Notes: a model not told the origin generated them from the sequence alone. Shown: positions 28,689 through 38,554, counted from the stretch's first letter. The stretch is DNA of 64,000 bases from Algivirga pacifica (GCF_039543525.1 NZ_BAABJX010000036.1:184004-248003), one strand, 5' to 3'. Made by a program: numbers and translations.

Positions 28689-29819
28689 CTACGGCTTAAA
28701 GAAATCTCGTTGCAATACGATATTGATCGTCGCATAAGCCACCCTAAAAGGATCTTCTACGTATACCTCAGGGCGATAGTCTCCCATAGTCAACATCTGC
28801 TCATATAAACTAGGTCTATTCTCCAATACCTGTACCTGCTCGCTGTCAGAAAGGTTATTGTTTAACCCAAAATGTAACAGCAGCTCCGCAGCTACCGACC
28901 ATTCTTTATATAGTTTACGCTTATATCCTACTCCCAATTTAGCTTCCGTAAGATACTTTTTACGTGGTAAGTTAAGGTATACATCTTCGTTGTCAATACT
29001 TACAGAGGAGATAAAAAAGTTCTGCTCATCGGAGTAATCCATGGACAATATACTCTGTTCTGCAAAAACGGCCTTCAGTCCCATACCTCCCAAGAGATAA
29101 TAGCTGCTGCGATCATTTACCGACCAAGAGGGCTCATAGATATAAAATGTTGATAAACCCAAGGCATCTTGTGACTCTGACATAGACTTTTCTACCTCCA
29201 TAAAATAGCGTTCATCTACATCAATATACTCTACATAAGCTTCTGTATAAGACAAACGCTGGAAACTCCCCATAAGCCTTAATTTATGTTTATCTCTCAA
29301 CCTCCATGTTCCCAAAAGTCCCCATTCAAATGTAGGATGCTGGCTAGTTACACGATCCGAATCTTCTCTATCAATCGACAACCACTGTCCTTCGGATACC
29401 TCTATATCCACGACACTGGCTGATAATACTTTATTGAAATGTATTGTACGAGATAAACCAACCCCTAAAGACATACCTAGCTCAAAGAAAGGATATCGGT
29501 TATATCGATTAAATAGTTTCGCATAACTCAACTGGTGTTTCCCTTCCTCCGTTGGAAAATAATAAGGGTCCTGCTTTAGGATAAGGTAAGCTGCTGAATC
29601 GGCCTGTTGATAACGACGCATCTCCAGATGGGCTTTAGCCAATAGCTCTAAGGCTTTGACTTCTTTGCCTTTTTCAAATTTCTTACCTTCTAATAGGGAG
29701 CATACTTTATCAAAGTTTCCTCCATAGTAATATCCTTCTGCCTTTTGTAAAATTGTTTGTGCATTCGCTGCTAATGGAAAAGTCATTCCCAAAACCAGCA
29801 ACAAAAATAATGCTCTCAT
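28689..29819 (-). CDS. Hypothetical secreted protein, probably outer-membrane beta-barrel
   Basis: This 376-aa protein has a signal peptide (MRALFLLLVLGMTFPLAANA). A TPR-like helical region (about 25-110, FDKVCSLLEGKKFEKGKEVKALELLAKAHLEM) precedes alternating amphipathic strands with aromatic ends (about 115-376, such as YPFFELGMSLGVGLS, HKLRLMGSFQRLSY, KLGVGYKRKLYKEWSVAAELLLHFG, VAYATINIVLQRDFF). It ends in an aromatic residue region as many outer-membrane proteins do. It starts 43 bp after the multi-TIR gene on the same strand and may be cotranscribed with it. No family assigned. Confidence 0.7.
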   Translation of the reverse strand: MRALFLLLVLGMTFPLAANAQTILQKAEGYYYGGNFDKVCSLLEGKKFEKGKEVKALELLAKAHLEMRRYQQADSAAYLILKQDPYYFPTEEGKHQLSYAKLFNRYNRYPFFELGMSLGVGLSRTIHFNKVLSASVVDIEVSEGQWLSIDREDSDRVTSQHPTFEWGLLGTWRLRDKHKLRLMGSFQRLSYTEAYVEYIDVDERYFMEVEKSMSESQDALGLSTFYIYEPSWSVNDRSSYYLLGGMGLKAVFAEQSILSMDYSDEQNFFISSVSIDNEDVYLNLPRKKYLTEAKLGVGYKRKLYKEWSVAAELLLHFGLNNNLSDSEQVQVLENRPSLYEQMLTMGDYRPEVYVEDPFRVAYATINIVLQRDFFKP

Positions 29820-29861
29820 AATTGGTTATATCTCTTTAAACCATCTATTGGCAAGACTACC

Positions 29862-32786
29862 TTATAGTCCTGTTTGTAAATTGACTTCATCCGGATCCTT
29901 CTCCTGACTTCCTTCTACGGCTCCTGCCCGAAACATCTCACTGTACTCCGACCCCACATACTCTTCCCATTCTTGTTCTGTTAATGTATCAGAAGAAACT
30001 TCATTCAGCTTATAAAACAGACGATCCAACCTCACCTCTACGACATTTACCGCTCCACTATTCGTCCCGATAAATACTCTCTCCTCATCTGGACTAAAAG
30101 CCACCTGATGAATCCAATTATCAAAATCATCGATTTCAATGGCTCTCTCCTTAGGCTCATCGGCCTTCCATATGCGTACGGTACGATCATATCCCGCACT
30201 TGCCAGATACTCGCCACTATCGCTGTAACGCAGGTCACTGATCATGGACAGGTGTCCTTTGGAAAATGGTTTGATAAGCATTTTCTTCCTCCCAAGCATT
30301 CCTTGATACATTCTCCCTTCTACAGAAGCAAACGTCACCTCATTGGCATGAGGTGGAAGGGCTATATTCCAAAGCCTATGCTTCACTTTCACCCATTGAG
30401 AGGTACTATCAGGAGAAATCACTTCTACGGTACCTTCTTGTGTACAATAAGCCCATGTTCCATTAGGAGATACCGCCAAGTCTGTTACTTTCTCTCCTTT
30501 TGCATGAATATCTATTATACTCCACTCCCTTCCAGCAAGGTCAAAGCGATACAAGATTCCTTCAGCACTTAACAACAATAACGACTGCTCATTTTCCTGC
30601 GCAATAGAGATGATAGATTCTTTAAACTTACTCAGGATACGCTCTGGTTTATCATTTCCTTTTACCGTATAAATATCTCCTTCCCTGGTAGCTATAAATA
30701 GTTTATCCTGAAAAGGATCATAGGCCAAGGAGGTTACATTTTTGTCCTTAAGAAGCGTTTCTTTATTCTCATTTAAACGATAAAGTCTTTCATCCTCAGA
30801 TGCGACAAAAACCTCTTCCCCTTTCCCCAGTACCATCGCTTGTACCGGATGCTTAAGCTCCGCCATATTTTCAGAAAGCGGCACTTCTTGTATCTTCAAG
30901 GCAGACCTCAAGCTTCTATAGGCATCACTATCACTGCCTTTCCCTCCCAACAATTGATAAGCTACGTAAGCTTGTCTAGCCAAGCTACTGCGCACATGTT
31001 GATCTTCCATATCCGGAGCACGAAGCATCATGTTTTGCGCTACCGATAATTGCCTATACTTCTGAATCTCTTCCGTTACCTGCTGTGCCTTCTTTAAAGC
31101 GCCTTTAGCGGTTTGCTCATTAAAAGTGGCCCGTTCAGCACTCTGCATAGCTATTAATCGCAAGGAATCAGCCTGTTGACTTTTTCTGAGTGCATAAGCC
31201 CGTTGGCGATCCGCCTCTTCCTTCTGCCTTTCTGCTAGCATCGCATGCGACTCTGCCACTAGTCGCAAGGAATCCGACGTATACTTCGCCTGCAGTGCCC
31301 TCAAACGAGCCTCTTCTGCCCGTTGCTCTGCTTGTTCAGCTTTTTCTTTCTCAATTAATACCAATTCTTTTTCCTCTTCCAGCTCCACCACTTGAGCAAA
31401 AGCATATACTGCAAAGATTACGGCCAGTACCATAAAGACGACGTTTCCGATGGCGGCAAAACGCAAGCGTCTATTCTTTCGACTTTCTCGATGACTGGCC
31501 TGTATAAACTCCCGCTGTAGTTTAGTCACTCTAGGACGTTTCTCTGCCTTACTGGCCTCTACCATCCAGTTCCATGCCTCCCGACCGATCACTCCTCTCA
31601 ACAATAAAGCTGGGTTACGGGTTGCTTCCTCCCACTCCCTCGCTTTTCTATCCCAATAGCTATGCATACTAACATAGTCACGGTCTGTATCCAGTTCCCG
31701 GATCAGCTGTCCAAAAGCACTGATATAATTATCCACATTAGAAAAATCAATCCAATTGATTGACTTTAATTGCTTCGGGAACTGCTCTATGTCAGCATCC
31801 TCATAATTAATGGTAATGATACGCTTCCCTAAGGATGCCGCATATTCCACCTCCTGTACACAATACTCAGAATTAATAGAATCAGGAGAAATCACAAAAA
31901 GGTAGTTCATGGATGCTGCAATTCCCTTTTTGATCTCTTCCCAGAAATCTTTGGCTCCAGTAGGAATATTCTCTTGGTCAAACCAGGTGGTCTTTCCCCT
32001 TTCCTCCAGGTCATTATTTAGCTGTCTAACAAAACGGCTATCTTTTCTGGAATAAGAGATAAATACCTCATAATCCAGTTCATTACGTTTCTGGTCGCTT
32101 TCCAGAATAAAGTCTCTCTGTATTTTGGTAGGCTTGTTCTTCTTTCGGTCTTTAGCTCCTTCCAGCCAATCCAAGGCACGATCCAGTGCATGCCCTCTCA
32201 ATAGAATAGCATTATTGTGATTAAGCTTCTCCCATTTTAGGGCCTGGATCAAGATATGCTTATGCTGATTCAAGTAATCCTTGTCTTCCAATAGCTCTAT
32301 TGGCAAGGACTCTTTCTGCATCTTCCAATCAATATATTGTAAATCCCGAATAGGTTTAGGTAACTCCTCATCCGGAGTATTTTTTACCATCACCGGGATC
32401 ACTTTCTTTTGTAAAAGAAAAGCGTAACGCAACTCCTTCTGACAAGCCTCTGAAGCTATGGTTTCCGGAGAAATCAAAAACACAAAAGTGTCGGCTTGCT
32501 CAATCCCCTTCTGTACCTCATCATTATAAGATTCTCCTTTAGGAATATCCTCTTGGTCTATCCAGGTGGTCACTAAATGACGATGCAAAAAAGCTCGCAC
32601 TTCCTGCATCTTGGAGGATACCTTTCTAGAGTAAGAGATAAAGGCATCAGTATAAAGGTTTTCGCCATTCTTACGACTCTCTGCCAGATAGAATGTATGC
32701 AACTCCGAAGGTACACAAGGAACTGTAATTGCATCAAACTTATGCAATAGCCATTTCTCAGCCTCCATACGCTCTTGTCCTACCAA
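29862..32786 (-). CDS. Double TIR domain - TM - coiled coil - WD40 protein (downstream part of a TAG-split gene)
   Basis: The frame encodes two TIR domains: TDAFISYSRKVS...WIDQEDIP...SEACQKEL (about 40-140) and YEVFISYSRKDS...WFDQENIP...SEYCVQEV (about 240-330). Each is followed by a helical module (ALKW...AILLRGHALDRALDWLEGAKD and EW...ALLLRGVIGREAWNWMVEASK). A TM helix (FAAIGNVVFMVLAVIFAVYAFAQ, about 455-477), an Ala/Glu-rich coiled coil and WD40 blades (about 640-930) follow. The first codon is TTG at 32786, with ATG at 32768. The frame is continuous with the upstream TIR gene through a single TAG at 32850-32852. TIR plus propeller architecture is seen in NAD-cleaving signalling and defence proteins; catalytic activity here is inference. 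Confidence 0.85.
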   Translation of the reverse strand: MVGQERMEAEKWLLHKFDAITVPCVPSELHTFYLAESRKNGENLYTDAFISYSRKVSSKMQEVRAFLHRHLVTTWIDQEDIPKGESYNDEVQKGIEQADTFVFLISPETIASEACQKELRYAFLLQKKVIPVMVKNTPDEELPKPIRDLQYIDWKMQKESLPIELLEDKDYLNQHKHILIQALKWEKLNHNNAILLRGHALDRALDWLEGAKDRKKNKPTKIQRDFILESDQKRNELDYEVFISYSRKDSRFVRQLNNDLEERGKTTWFDQENIPTGAKDFWEEIKKGIAASMNYLFVISPDSINSEYCVQEVEYAASLGKRIITINYEDADIEQFPKQLKSINWIDFSNVDNYISAFGQLIRELDTDRDYVSMHSYWDRKAREWEEATRNPALLLRGVIGREAWNWMVEASKAEKRPRVTKLQREFIQASHRESRKNRRLRFAAIGNVVFMVLAVIFAVYAFAQVVELEEEKELVLIEKEKAEQAEQRAEEARLRALQAKYTSDSLRLVAESHAMLAERQKEEADRQRAYALRKSQQADSLRLIAMQSAERATFNEQTAKGALKKAQQVTEEIQKYRQLSVAQNMMLRAPDMEDQHVRSSLARQAYVAYQLLGGKGSDSDAYRSLRSALKIQEVPLSENMAELKHPVQAMVLGKGEEVFVASEDERLYRLNENKETLLKDKNVTSLAYDPFQDKLFIATREGDIYTVKGNDKPERILSKFKESIISIAQENEQSLLLLSAEGILYRFDLAGREWSIIDIHAKGEKVTDLAVSPNGTWAYCTQEGTVEVISPDSTSQWVKVKHRLWNIALPPHANEVTFASVEGRMYQGMLGRKKMLIKPFSKGHLSMISDLRYSDSGEYLASAGYDRTVRIWKADEPKERAIEIDDFDNWIHQVAFSPDEERVFIGTNSGAVNVVEVRLDRLFYKLNEVSSDTLTEQEWEEYVGSEYSEMFRAGAVEGSQEKDPDEVNLQTGL

Positions 32787-32849
32787 TAGGAAAGAGGGGT
32801 CCTTGCTATTTTCCAGCCAGCTAATGGCTTTCTCTAGAATACGGGTATG

Positions 32850-33479
32850 CTATTGAACATAAGCCTGCTCAACCTTTATAATACTTTCTATTTTCTGAAT
32901 GACCCCCTCAAGTTCATCAATCACACTCCATTGAATAGGGCATTTCCATTCATTCAGGTAAACTAGGTTATCGTGCTTTTTCCAATGGTTTTCATAATCT
33001 TCTCTCCATTGGTTATACACTTTTATATCTCCCAAATGCTCCCTGGCATAGATCCAGTCCGTCTTGGATAATACCTCTAGCCAACTCTCCACCTCCTTAG
33101 CCTGTGAAGCTTTTCCTTCTGCCCTCAATTCATTCACGGCATGCTTCCAATCGCCTGAGTCTGGCATCACATGCACAATAGGAATAATTCTTTTCCCAAA
33201 CTTAATGGCATGTCCCAACTCAATCAGGCAATAAATAGAACGGATAGAATGGGGGGCTATTACAAAAATAAAGTTATCAGCCCGTTCAATACCATGGTCA
33301 ATCTGCAACTGATAATCTTCCCCATGGGCAATATTCACCTTATCAAACCACACATTGACGCCTTCCAACATCAATTGTTGATGTAGGCGAGCAACAAGGG
33401 CCATACTCTCCCCTCTCCCATAAGAAATGAAGACATCCCTAAGTAGTATGTTCGTTTTATTGGTTTCTACAGCTACCAT
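32850..33479 (-). CDS. TIR-domain protein (upstream part of the TAG-split gene)
   Basis: This 209-aa product starts at ATG 33479 and has one TIR domain (DVFISYGRGESMALVARLHQQL, VWFDKVNIAHG, ADNFIFVIAPHSIRS, YCLIELGHAIKFGKRIIPIVHV). It ends at TAG 32850-32852. Without the stop, translation continues in the same frame into HTRILEKAISWLENSKDPSFLLVG, the same helical module that follows each of the other two TIR domains. The stop therefore interrupts a repeat unit rather than ending a natural domain. A natural two-gene arrangement is less likely than a nonsense change or programmed readthrough. Confidence 0.85.
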   Translation of the reverse strand: MVAVETNKTNILLRDVFISYGRGESMALVARLHQQLMLEGVNVWFDKVNIAHGEDYQLQIDHGIERADNFIFVIAPHSIRSIYCLIELGHAIKFGKRIIPIVHVMPDSGDWKHAVNELRAEGKASQAKEVESWLEVLSKTDWIYAREHLGDIKVYNQWREDYENHWKKHDNLVYLNEWKCPIQWSVIDELEGVIQKIESIIKVEQAYVQ

Positions 33480-33729
33480 AGTTTTTGAGGTTTATCCTTC
33501 TAAAAAATGCACGCACTGCGGTCGGCTCTGTTGGTTTTAATTAGCAAGCAATCTGATGATTATTCAGCAAGTTACACAAAGCCTTGTTATACTACAATAG
33601 CATTCTTGCAAAAGATATATTTTTGACTTTAGTCTAACGTAATAATATATCTGCCTTCTTATTTATTACTTTTACAAAAGAACAAATCAAAGATCACTAT
33701 AACGCCAAACTAATAGATTGACAATTGCC

Positions 33730-34338
33730 ATGAGTTACCCGACCCATCATACTGTTTTACTAACGCTACTCTATTGTCTCTGTTTCCATACGTTAAAAGG
33801 ACAATCCTATACCAATACTTGTATCAGTAAAGAAGACCATAAACTTATTTTTCTTATCAATGAAATACGCAGCAAGCAAGATTTACCCGTATTACAATAC
33901 GCCCAGGGATTGACCTATGTTGCTCAAACACACCTCGCCGATCTCAACTTGAATCATGTACCCGAAGGCCCCTGTTTACCTTATAGCTGGTATCAGGTAG
34001 AAGGAGTTACTAACTGTTGTATCGAAGCCTCTAAACCTGATTGGTCCTGTGTTATCAGCAAACCTCATGAACTGATCGATTACCCAGCGAAAGGATTTGA
34101 GGTGGTGCTTTCCTTACATGAGGAAAATATGAATGCACAAGAGGTCATCCATCAACTGAAAACATCCAGTCAAGCAATGACTATGGTATTAAATCAAAAA
34201 AATTGGTCTGCAATAGAATGGAAGAGTATAGGGTTATCCATTGGAGAAAAGTATGCGATCCTTTGGTTTTCCAATTATCAGGAAACTGCACAGAAGATCA
34301 TCATCTGCGAAGAAAGTACCTCCTCTATTGCTCCGTGA
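33730..34338 (+). CDS. Secreted CAP/SCP-domain-like protein
   Basis: This 202-aa protein from ATG 33730 (a TTG four codons upstream is less likely) has a signal peptide (TVLLTLLYCLCFHTLKGQ). It has a CAP-like core beginning LIFLINEIRSKQDLPVLQYAQGLTYVAQTHLADL. Downstream WYQVEGVTNCCIEASKPDWSCV and the weakly conserved HQLKTSSQAM block also fit the SCP/PR-1 fold. Several Cys suggest disulfides in the periplasm. The classical active-site His/Glu set is not clearly complete. Divergent from the TIR gene. Confidence 0.65.
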   Translation: MSYPTHHTVLLTLLYCLCFHTLKGQSYTNTCISKEDHKLIFLINEIRSKQDLPVLQYAQGLTYVAQTHLADLNLNHVPEGPCLPYSWYQVEGVTNCCIEASKPDWSCVISKPHELIDYPAKGFEVVLSLHEENMNAQEVIHQLKTSSQAMTMVLNQKNWSAIEWKSIGLSIGEKYAILWFSNYQETAQKIIICEESTSSIAP

Positions 34339-34357
34339 CTGTTGAAGTTGCTTACGT

Positions 34358-34488
34358 GGCATAATGTCTTCAACTTAAGGAAATAGTACATATAGAGAAC
34401 GTAGTGCAAACCCGCTGCAGGTCGTAGCGTGGACGCTACGACCAGTTTCTACCTTTTTACTTTCGGCTTAAGTTCACGGCATTGCGCC
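34358..34488. repeat. 121-bp palindromic repeat family, copy 2
   Basis: The 49-nt core 34403-34451 is identical to 4417-4465 and includes the perfect 11-bp central hairpin. Imperfect outer arms are 34358-34379 and 34467-34488 (CTTAAGTTCACGGCATTGCGCC). A lone right-end-like sequence (CTTAAGTTTACGGTATTGTGCCT) is at 49557-49579. Confidence 0.85.
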
Positions 34489-34507
34489 TGGGACGAGGGT
34501 GATGCTA

Positions 34508-35692
34508 CTAATATTTTTCCTGAATCATTTTCAAGGCAATTGCAGAAAGGAACGTAATCCCAATCGCAAGATATCCCGTCACTTCATAGTTCTGATAAAA
34601 ACCCTCTGCACTCATCGTAACAATAAACCCTGCCAGGAAAGAGGCTGATGCAGAAGCAAACTGTTGCATGGCTGTACGCACACTCATGAATACGCCTCTC
34701 TGTTGAGGGGGAGCTGTACTCAACACCAATGCATTACTAGGTATAAAGCGACTACCACTAACAAAGAACAATGTTGTATAAAATAACACTAAAGGAATAG
34801 GGGTAGGCTCCAAATGGGTCACCAACCACATAGGAATCATAGCCGTCAACGAAAGAAGTGCTACCATTTTAAACTTCCCGTAATCGTCCGAAAGTTTCCC
34901 CACCAATGGAGAACTAAAGATGGTTGCAATTCCTCCAATCAAATAAATCCAGGTAAGATCTTGCTCCTTAAAACCCACATTCACCACCATATAAGGGGCT
35001 AGAAAAGGAATCACAATAAAGTGTCCAAAGAACAAAAGGAATATCGCTCCCAGTGCAATCAATTGATTGCTATTTTTCAACATTTTCTTCAGTTCCTTTA
35101 CGGTATCCCGAGCAGCCTGACTGATATGAGGCATCGTCGGTAGGTTACGATACAACAATACCCAAATCACCATACCAATCAAGACAATACTAATAAAAGG
35201 CACTCTCCAGGAAAAAGTCACCCCAAAGTACAATCCAAAAGGCACTCCCAATGCTGAAGCTCCAGAAAAGCCCATCATCAAAATCCCCATGGCTCTCCCT
35301 CTCAACTGTGGAACAATCATATCTCCGATAATGGCAAACAATAAGGCATTGATAATCCCTCCAAATACTCCTGTAAATGCCCTGGCACCCATCAAGGAGT
35401 AATAATCAAAGGCAAAAGCACACCCCAATGTTCCTACCAGAAAGCCTCCGTAGAGCATTAACAAAAACTTCTTACGCTCGATACGATCTATAAAAAATAT
35501 AGAGACCAGCCCTGAGATTCCTGCCGCAAAAGTATAAGAGGATATAACCATACTCCACATGGGAGGCGTCAAGGAGAAGCGCGTCTGGAACTCATGTCCT
35601 AACGGCATCATCACCATAAAATCTAATATATTGGTAAAACTAACCCCTGCCAGTAGGTAGAGGTTGAATAACTCTTTTTTTGTGAGTGACAT
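34508..35692 (-). CDS. MFS transporter (drug/sugar efflux type)
   Basis: This 394-aa inner-membrane protein has 12 predicted TM helices. The motif A-like loop FFIDRIERKKFLLMLYGG, the RAFTGVFGGIINALLFAIIGDMI segment and GRAMGILMMGFSGASALGVPFGLYFG suit the arabinose-efflux/Bcr-like MFS branch. It probably exports small molecules by proton antiport. No adjacent regulator is seen; it is divergent from the GT-C gene with 128 bp between. Confidence 0.88.
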   Translation of the reverse strand: MSLTKKELFNLYLLAGVSFTNILDFMVMMPLGHEFQTRFSLTPPMWSMVISSYTFAAGISGLVSIFFIDRIERKKFLLMLYGGFLVGTLGCAFAFDYYSLMGARAFTGVFGGIINALLFAIIGDMIVPQLRGRAMGILMMGFSGASALGVPFGLYFGVTFSWRVPFISIVLIGMVIWVLLYRNLPTMPHISQAARDTVKELKKMLKNSNQLIALGAIFLLFFGHFIVIPFLAPYMVVNVGFKEQDLTWIYLIGGIATIFSSPLVGKLSDDYGKFKMVALLSLTAMIPMWLVTHLEPTPIPLVLFYTTLFFVSGSRFIPSNALVLSTAPPQQRGVFMSVRTAMQQFASASASFLAGFIVTMSAEGFYQNYEVTGYLAIGITFLSAIALKMIQEKY

Positions 35693-35820
35693 AAAATTAT
35701 GAAATGGTCTCGCTAATCAATAAAAAGCAAAAGCAACGAGAATACAATAATCTTGCTACCTTTACTACAAAACAGTATAGACTGTAGTGAACTAACACAA
35801 ACCTAAAAGGTTTTTTTTTG

Positions 35821-37242
35821 ATGAACATCTCTTCTCCTTTATTAAAATTATTTGGCACAGGAAAAGCAATGCTCACCGGTGTCTTTTTACTTCTTTCCAC
35901 TTGGGGTTATTATCAATTAGGCTATGAAGTCGAACGAACAAACTTCCTACTTCTTTCCAGTATATGGGGAGGCTTATTTCTAATGTACGCCTTTCTACTT
36001 ATTCAAAAAACAGATTGGAAAATACTTCTCTTCAGTAGTATTGCCTTTCGGGTTCTATTACTTCCCGCCGTTCCGGGGCTTTCGGATGACCTCTATCGTT
36101 ACTTATGGGACGGCTTGCTCCTACAGGCTGGAGAGAATCCTTTTCACCACACTCCCTCCTTCTGGATGCAGACACTTTCACCAGCAGAAGGATTGGATAC
36201 CTTTCTCTTTGAACAGCTTAACTCCCCAGACTACTTTTCGATCTACCCCCCCTTATGCCAATTGTGGTTTTGGTTTGGAGGACTCTTCTATTCTTCTGGA
36301 GATGTATTCTACAGTACTCTGTTTATGAAGGCAACGTACCTGCTAGCAGAGTTACTAAGCTTTTACTTTATCTATCAGTTATTGCATCAATTATCACTTC
36401 CTGCCCATCGAATTCTTCTATACGCCTTAAACCCACTGGTTATCGTCGAGCTCAGTGGTAATATGCACCCGGAGGGGTGGATGGTATTGGGACTAAGTGG
36501 AAGTCTTTATTACTTATACCAAAGAAAATTTACCCTAAGTGCTTTTTGGCTGGCAATGGCTATATCTGCCAAACTGCTGCCATTGATGTTTCTTCCGTTC
36601 TTTTTGCGATACAAGGTATTCTACCGTGACCCCTTGCCTCAGGCAAGGACCTACATGAAACCTATTATTACGGTATTAAAAAATCTTACCCTTTGGCGCT
36701 TTTACAGTACTGTGGGTGTATTCTGCTTACTTGCATGGCTACCTTTGCTAGACCTTTCCATGCTTCTTGGGTTTCTGGATAGCCTCGATCTTTACTTCCA
36801 ACGTTTTGAGTTCAATGCTTCTATTTATTACGTGGTCCGAGCCATTGGCTATCAAGTAAAGGGATATAATATCATACAGATAGCCGGACCATTATTATCT
36901 CTATTCACCGTTATTTTTGTCTTTTGGACGGCCTTAAAACGTCCCATCAGCTTCGATACCCTTATCAAGCGATGGCAAATGGCTTTAACGGCCTTTTTCC
37001 TGATGGCAACCATTGTACATCCATGGTATATTGTTACCCTTGTTTTTTTTAGTGTTTTTACCCGTCAGTGGTATGCCCTGATATGGTCTGCCTTAGTCAT
37101 TCTTTCCTATTATGCTTATCAACAACAAAACTATGAAGAGCATATGGGTTTGATCGCTTTGGAATATTTAGTAGTTTTCGTAATTCTATTTGGAGAATCC
37201 GCTCTAAAGAAGAAAATTACTAAACTAACACACTCCATATGA
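35821..37242 (+). CDS. GT-C type membrane glycosyltransferase (mannosyltransferase-like)
   Basis: This 473-aa polytopic protein has about 10-12 TM helices. The first extracytoplasmic loop carries LSDDLYRYLWDGLLLQAGENPF, the acidic DD..RY.WDG signature of polyprenol-phosphate-sugar-dependent GT-C enzymes. It probably transfers a sugar to an envelope glycan or lipid outside the membrane. ATG 35821 is used; a TTG lies one codon upstream after a poly-T run. Its stop overlaps the aminotransferase start by 4 bp (ATGA). Confidence 0.82.
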   Translation: MNISSPLLKLFGTGKAMLTGVFLLLSTWGYYQLGYEVERTNFLLLSSIWGGLFLMYAFLLIQKTDWKILLFSSIAFRVLLLPAVPGLSDDLYRYLWDGLLLQAGENPFHHTPSFWMQTLSPAEGLDTFLFEQLNSPDYFSIYPPLCQLWFWFGGLFYSSGDVFYSTLFMKATYLLAELLSFYFIYQLLHQLSLPAHRILLYALNPLVIVELSGNMHPEGWMVLGLSGSLYYLYQRKFTLSAFWLAMAISAKLLPLMFLPFFLRYKVFYRDPLPQARTYMKPIITVLKNLTLWRFYSTVGVFCLLAWLPLLDLSMLLGFLDSLDLYFQRFEFNASIYYVVRAIGYQVKGYNIIQIAGPLLSLFTVIFVFWTALKRPISFDTLIKRWQMALTAFFLMATIVHPWYIVTLVFFSVFTRQWYALIWSALVILSYYAYQQQNYEEHMGLIALEYLVVFVILFGESALKKKITKLTHSI

Positions 37243-38543
37243 GACAGAAATTACTACGACAAGGTGCCAACGAACTAAGTTACGAGATTCGGGGTATCGT
37301 AAAAAAAGCAGAACAGCTCCAACAGCTAGGACAAAAAATCTACTGGGAAAATATTGGTGACCCTTTTCAAAAGCACCACCAAATGGCTCCCTGGATGAAA
37401 GAAACTATACAGCAACTCGCTCAAGAAGATACAGCCTACGGCTACTGTCATTCTAAAGGAGTACTACAAACGCGTCAGTTTTTGGCTGAGCGTACCAATG
37501 CATTGGGAGGTGCTCAAATCACGGCAAACGATATCCTATTCTTCAATGGGTTAGGAGATGCTATCGCTAAGCTCTATCAGTTCCTTATTCCTGCCTCAAG
37601 AATCATAGGTCCTTCCCCTGCGTATTCTACACACTCTTCTGCAGAAGGGGCGCACGCCAATGCTCACCCCTTAACCTATAAGCTTGACCCTAAGAATAAC
37701 TGGTATCCTGATATGGATGACCTTTACCTTAAGGTCAAGTATAACCCCAATATCGTAGGTATATTGATTATCAACCCAGATAATCCTACCGGTATGGTTT
37801 ATCCTAAAGAGATCTTGGAGCGCTTTGTTGCTATCGCCAAGGAATTTGACTTGTTTCTGGTATGTGATGAGATCTATTCCAACATTACATACAATGGAGC
37901 AGAAGCCTTCCAATTGGCAGAATACATAGGGGATGTTCCCGGTATTGCCATGAAAGGAATCTCTAAAGAGTTCCCTTGGCCGGGCTCTCGTTGTGGTTGG
38001 ATGGAGTACTATAATCGAGATAAGGATGAGCAGTTTGAAAAGCTGTGCCAGACCTTGGACAACGCCAAGATGATTGAGGTTTGTGCGACCAAGCTTCCTC
38101 AAATGGCCATTCCAAGAATTATGGGAGATGAGCGATACCAATCCTATCGAAACGAAATGAACGAAGAAATTGGTAAGCGCAGTAAATTAATTAAAGAGTT
38201 ATTGGAAGATCTTCCTCAACTCTACTTCAATGAGACCTACGGGGCATTCTACAATACCATTATCTTCAAAGATGATGCGTTAAAAGAAGGGCAGTCCATC
38301 GAAATTGACAATCCTGAAGTTGCTGAACTGATGGAACAGTGGTTAGCCCAAGAACCTGATATGCCTTTGGACAAACGTTTTGTCTATTACCTTTTGGCTT
38401 CCAAGGGCGTTTGTGTGGTTCCTGTGTCCTCCTTTGCTTCCGATTTGCAAGGGTTTAGAGTCACACTTTTGGAAGAAGATGAGGAGCTAATGCAAGAAAC
38501 TTTTATGCGTATAAGGGATGCTGTAAAAGAATATTGCAGCTAG
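37239..38543 (+). CDS. PLP-dependent aminotransferase, class I/II
   Basis: This 434-aa cytosolic enzyme has the fold-type I features IINPDNPTGMVYP, LVCDEIYSNITY and the PLP-lysine motif MKGISKEFPWPGSRCGWMEY. It has an extended C-terminal region (LAQEPDMPLDKRFVYYLLASKGVCVVPVSSF) typical of the larger alanine/aspartate aminotransferase relatives in Bacteroidota. It is translationally coupled to the GT-C gene. Substrate is not fixed by sequence; alanine or aromatic amino acids are possible. Confidence 0.88.
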   Translation: MRQKLLRQGANELSYEIRGIVKKAEQLQQLGQKIYWENIGDPFQKHHQMAPWMKETIQQLAQEDTAYGYCHSKGVLQTRQFLAERTNALGGAQITANDILFFNGLGDAIAKLYQFLIPASRIIGPSPAYSTHSSAEGAHANAHPLTYKLDPKNNWYPDMDDLYLKVKYNPNIVGILIINPDNPTGMVYPKEILERFVAIAKEFDLFLVCDEIYSNITYNGAEAFQLAEYIGDVPGIAMKGISKEFPWPGSRCGWMEYYNRDKDEQFEKLCQTLDNAKMIEVCATKLPQMAIPRIMGDERYQSYRNEMNEEIGKRSKLIKELLEDLPQLYFNETYGAFYNTIIFKDDALKEGQSIEIDNPEVAELMEQWLAQEPDMPLDKRFVYYLLASKGVCVVPVSSFASDLQGFRVTLLEEDEELMQETFMRIRDAVKEYCS

Positions 38544-38554
38544 GTTGAGGCAGC

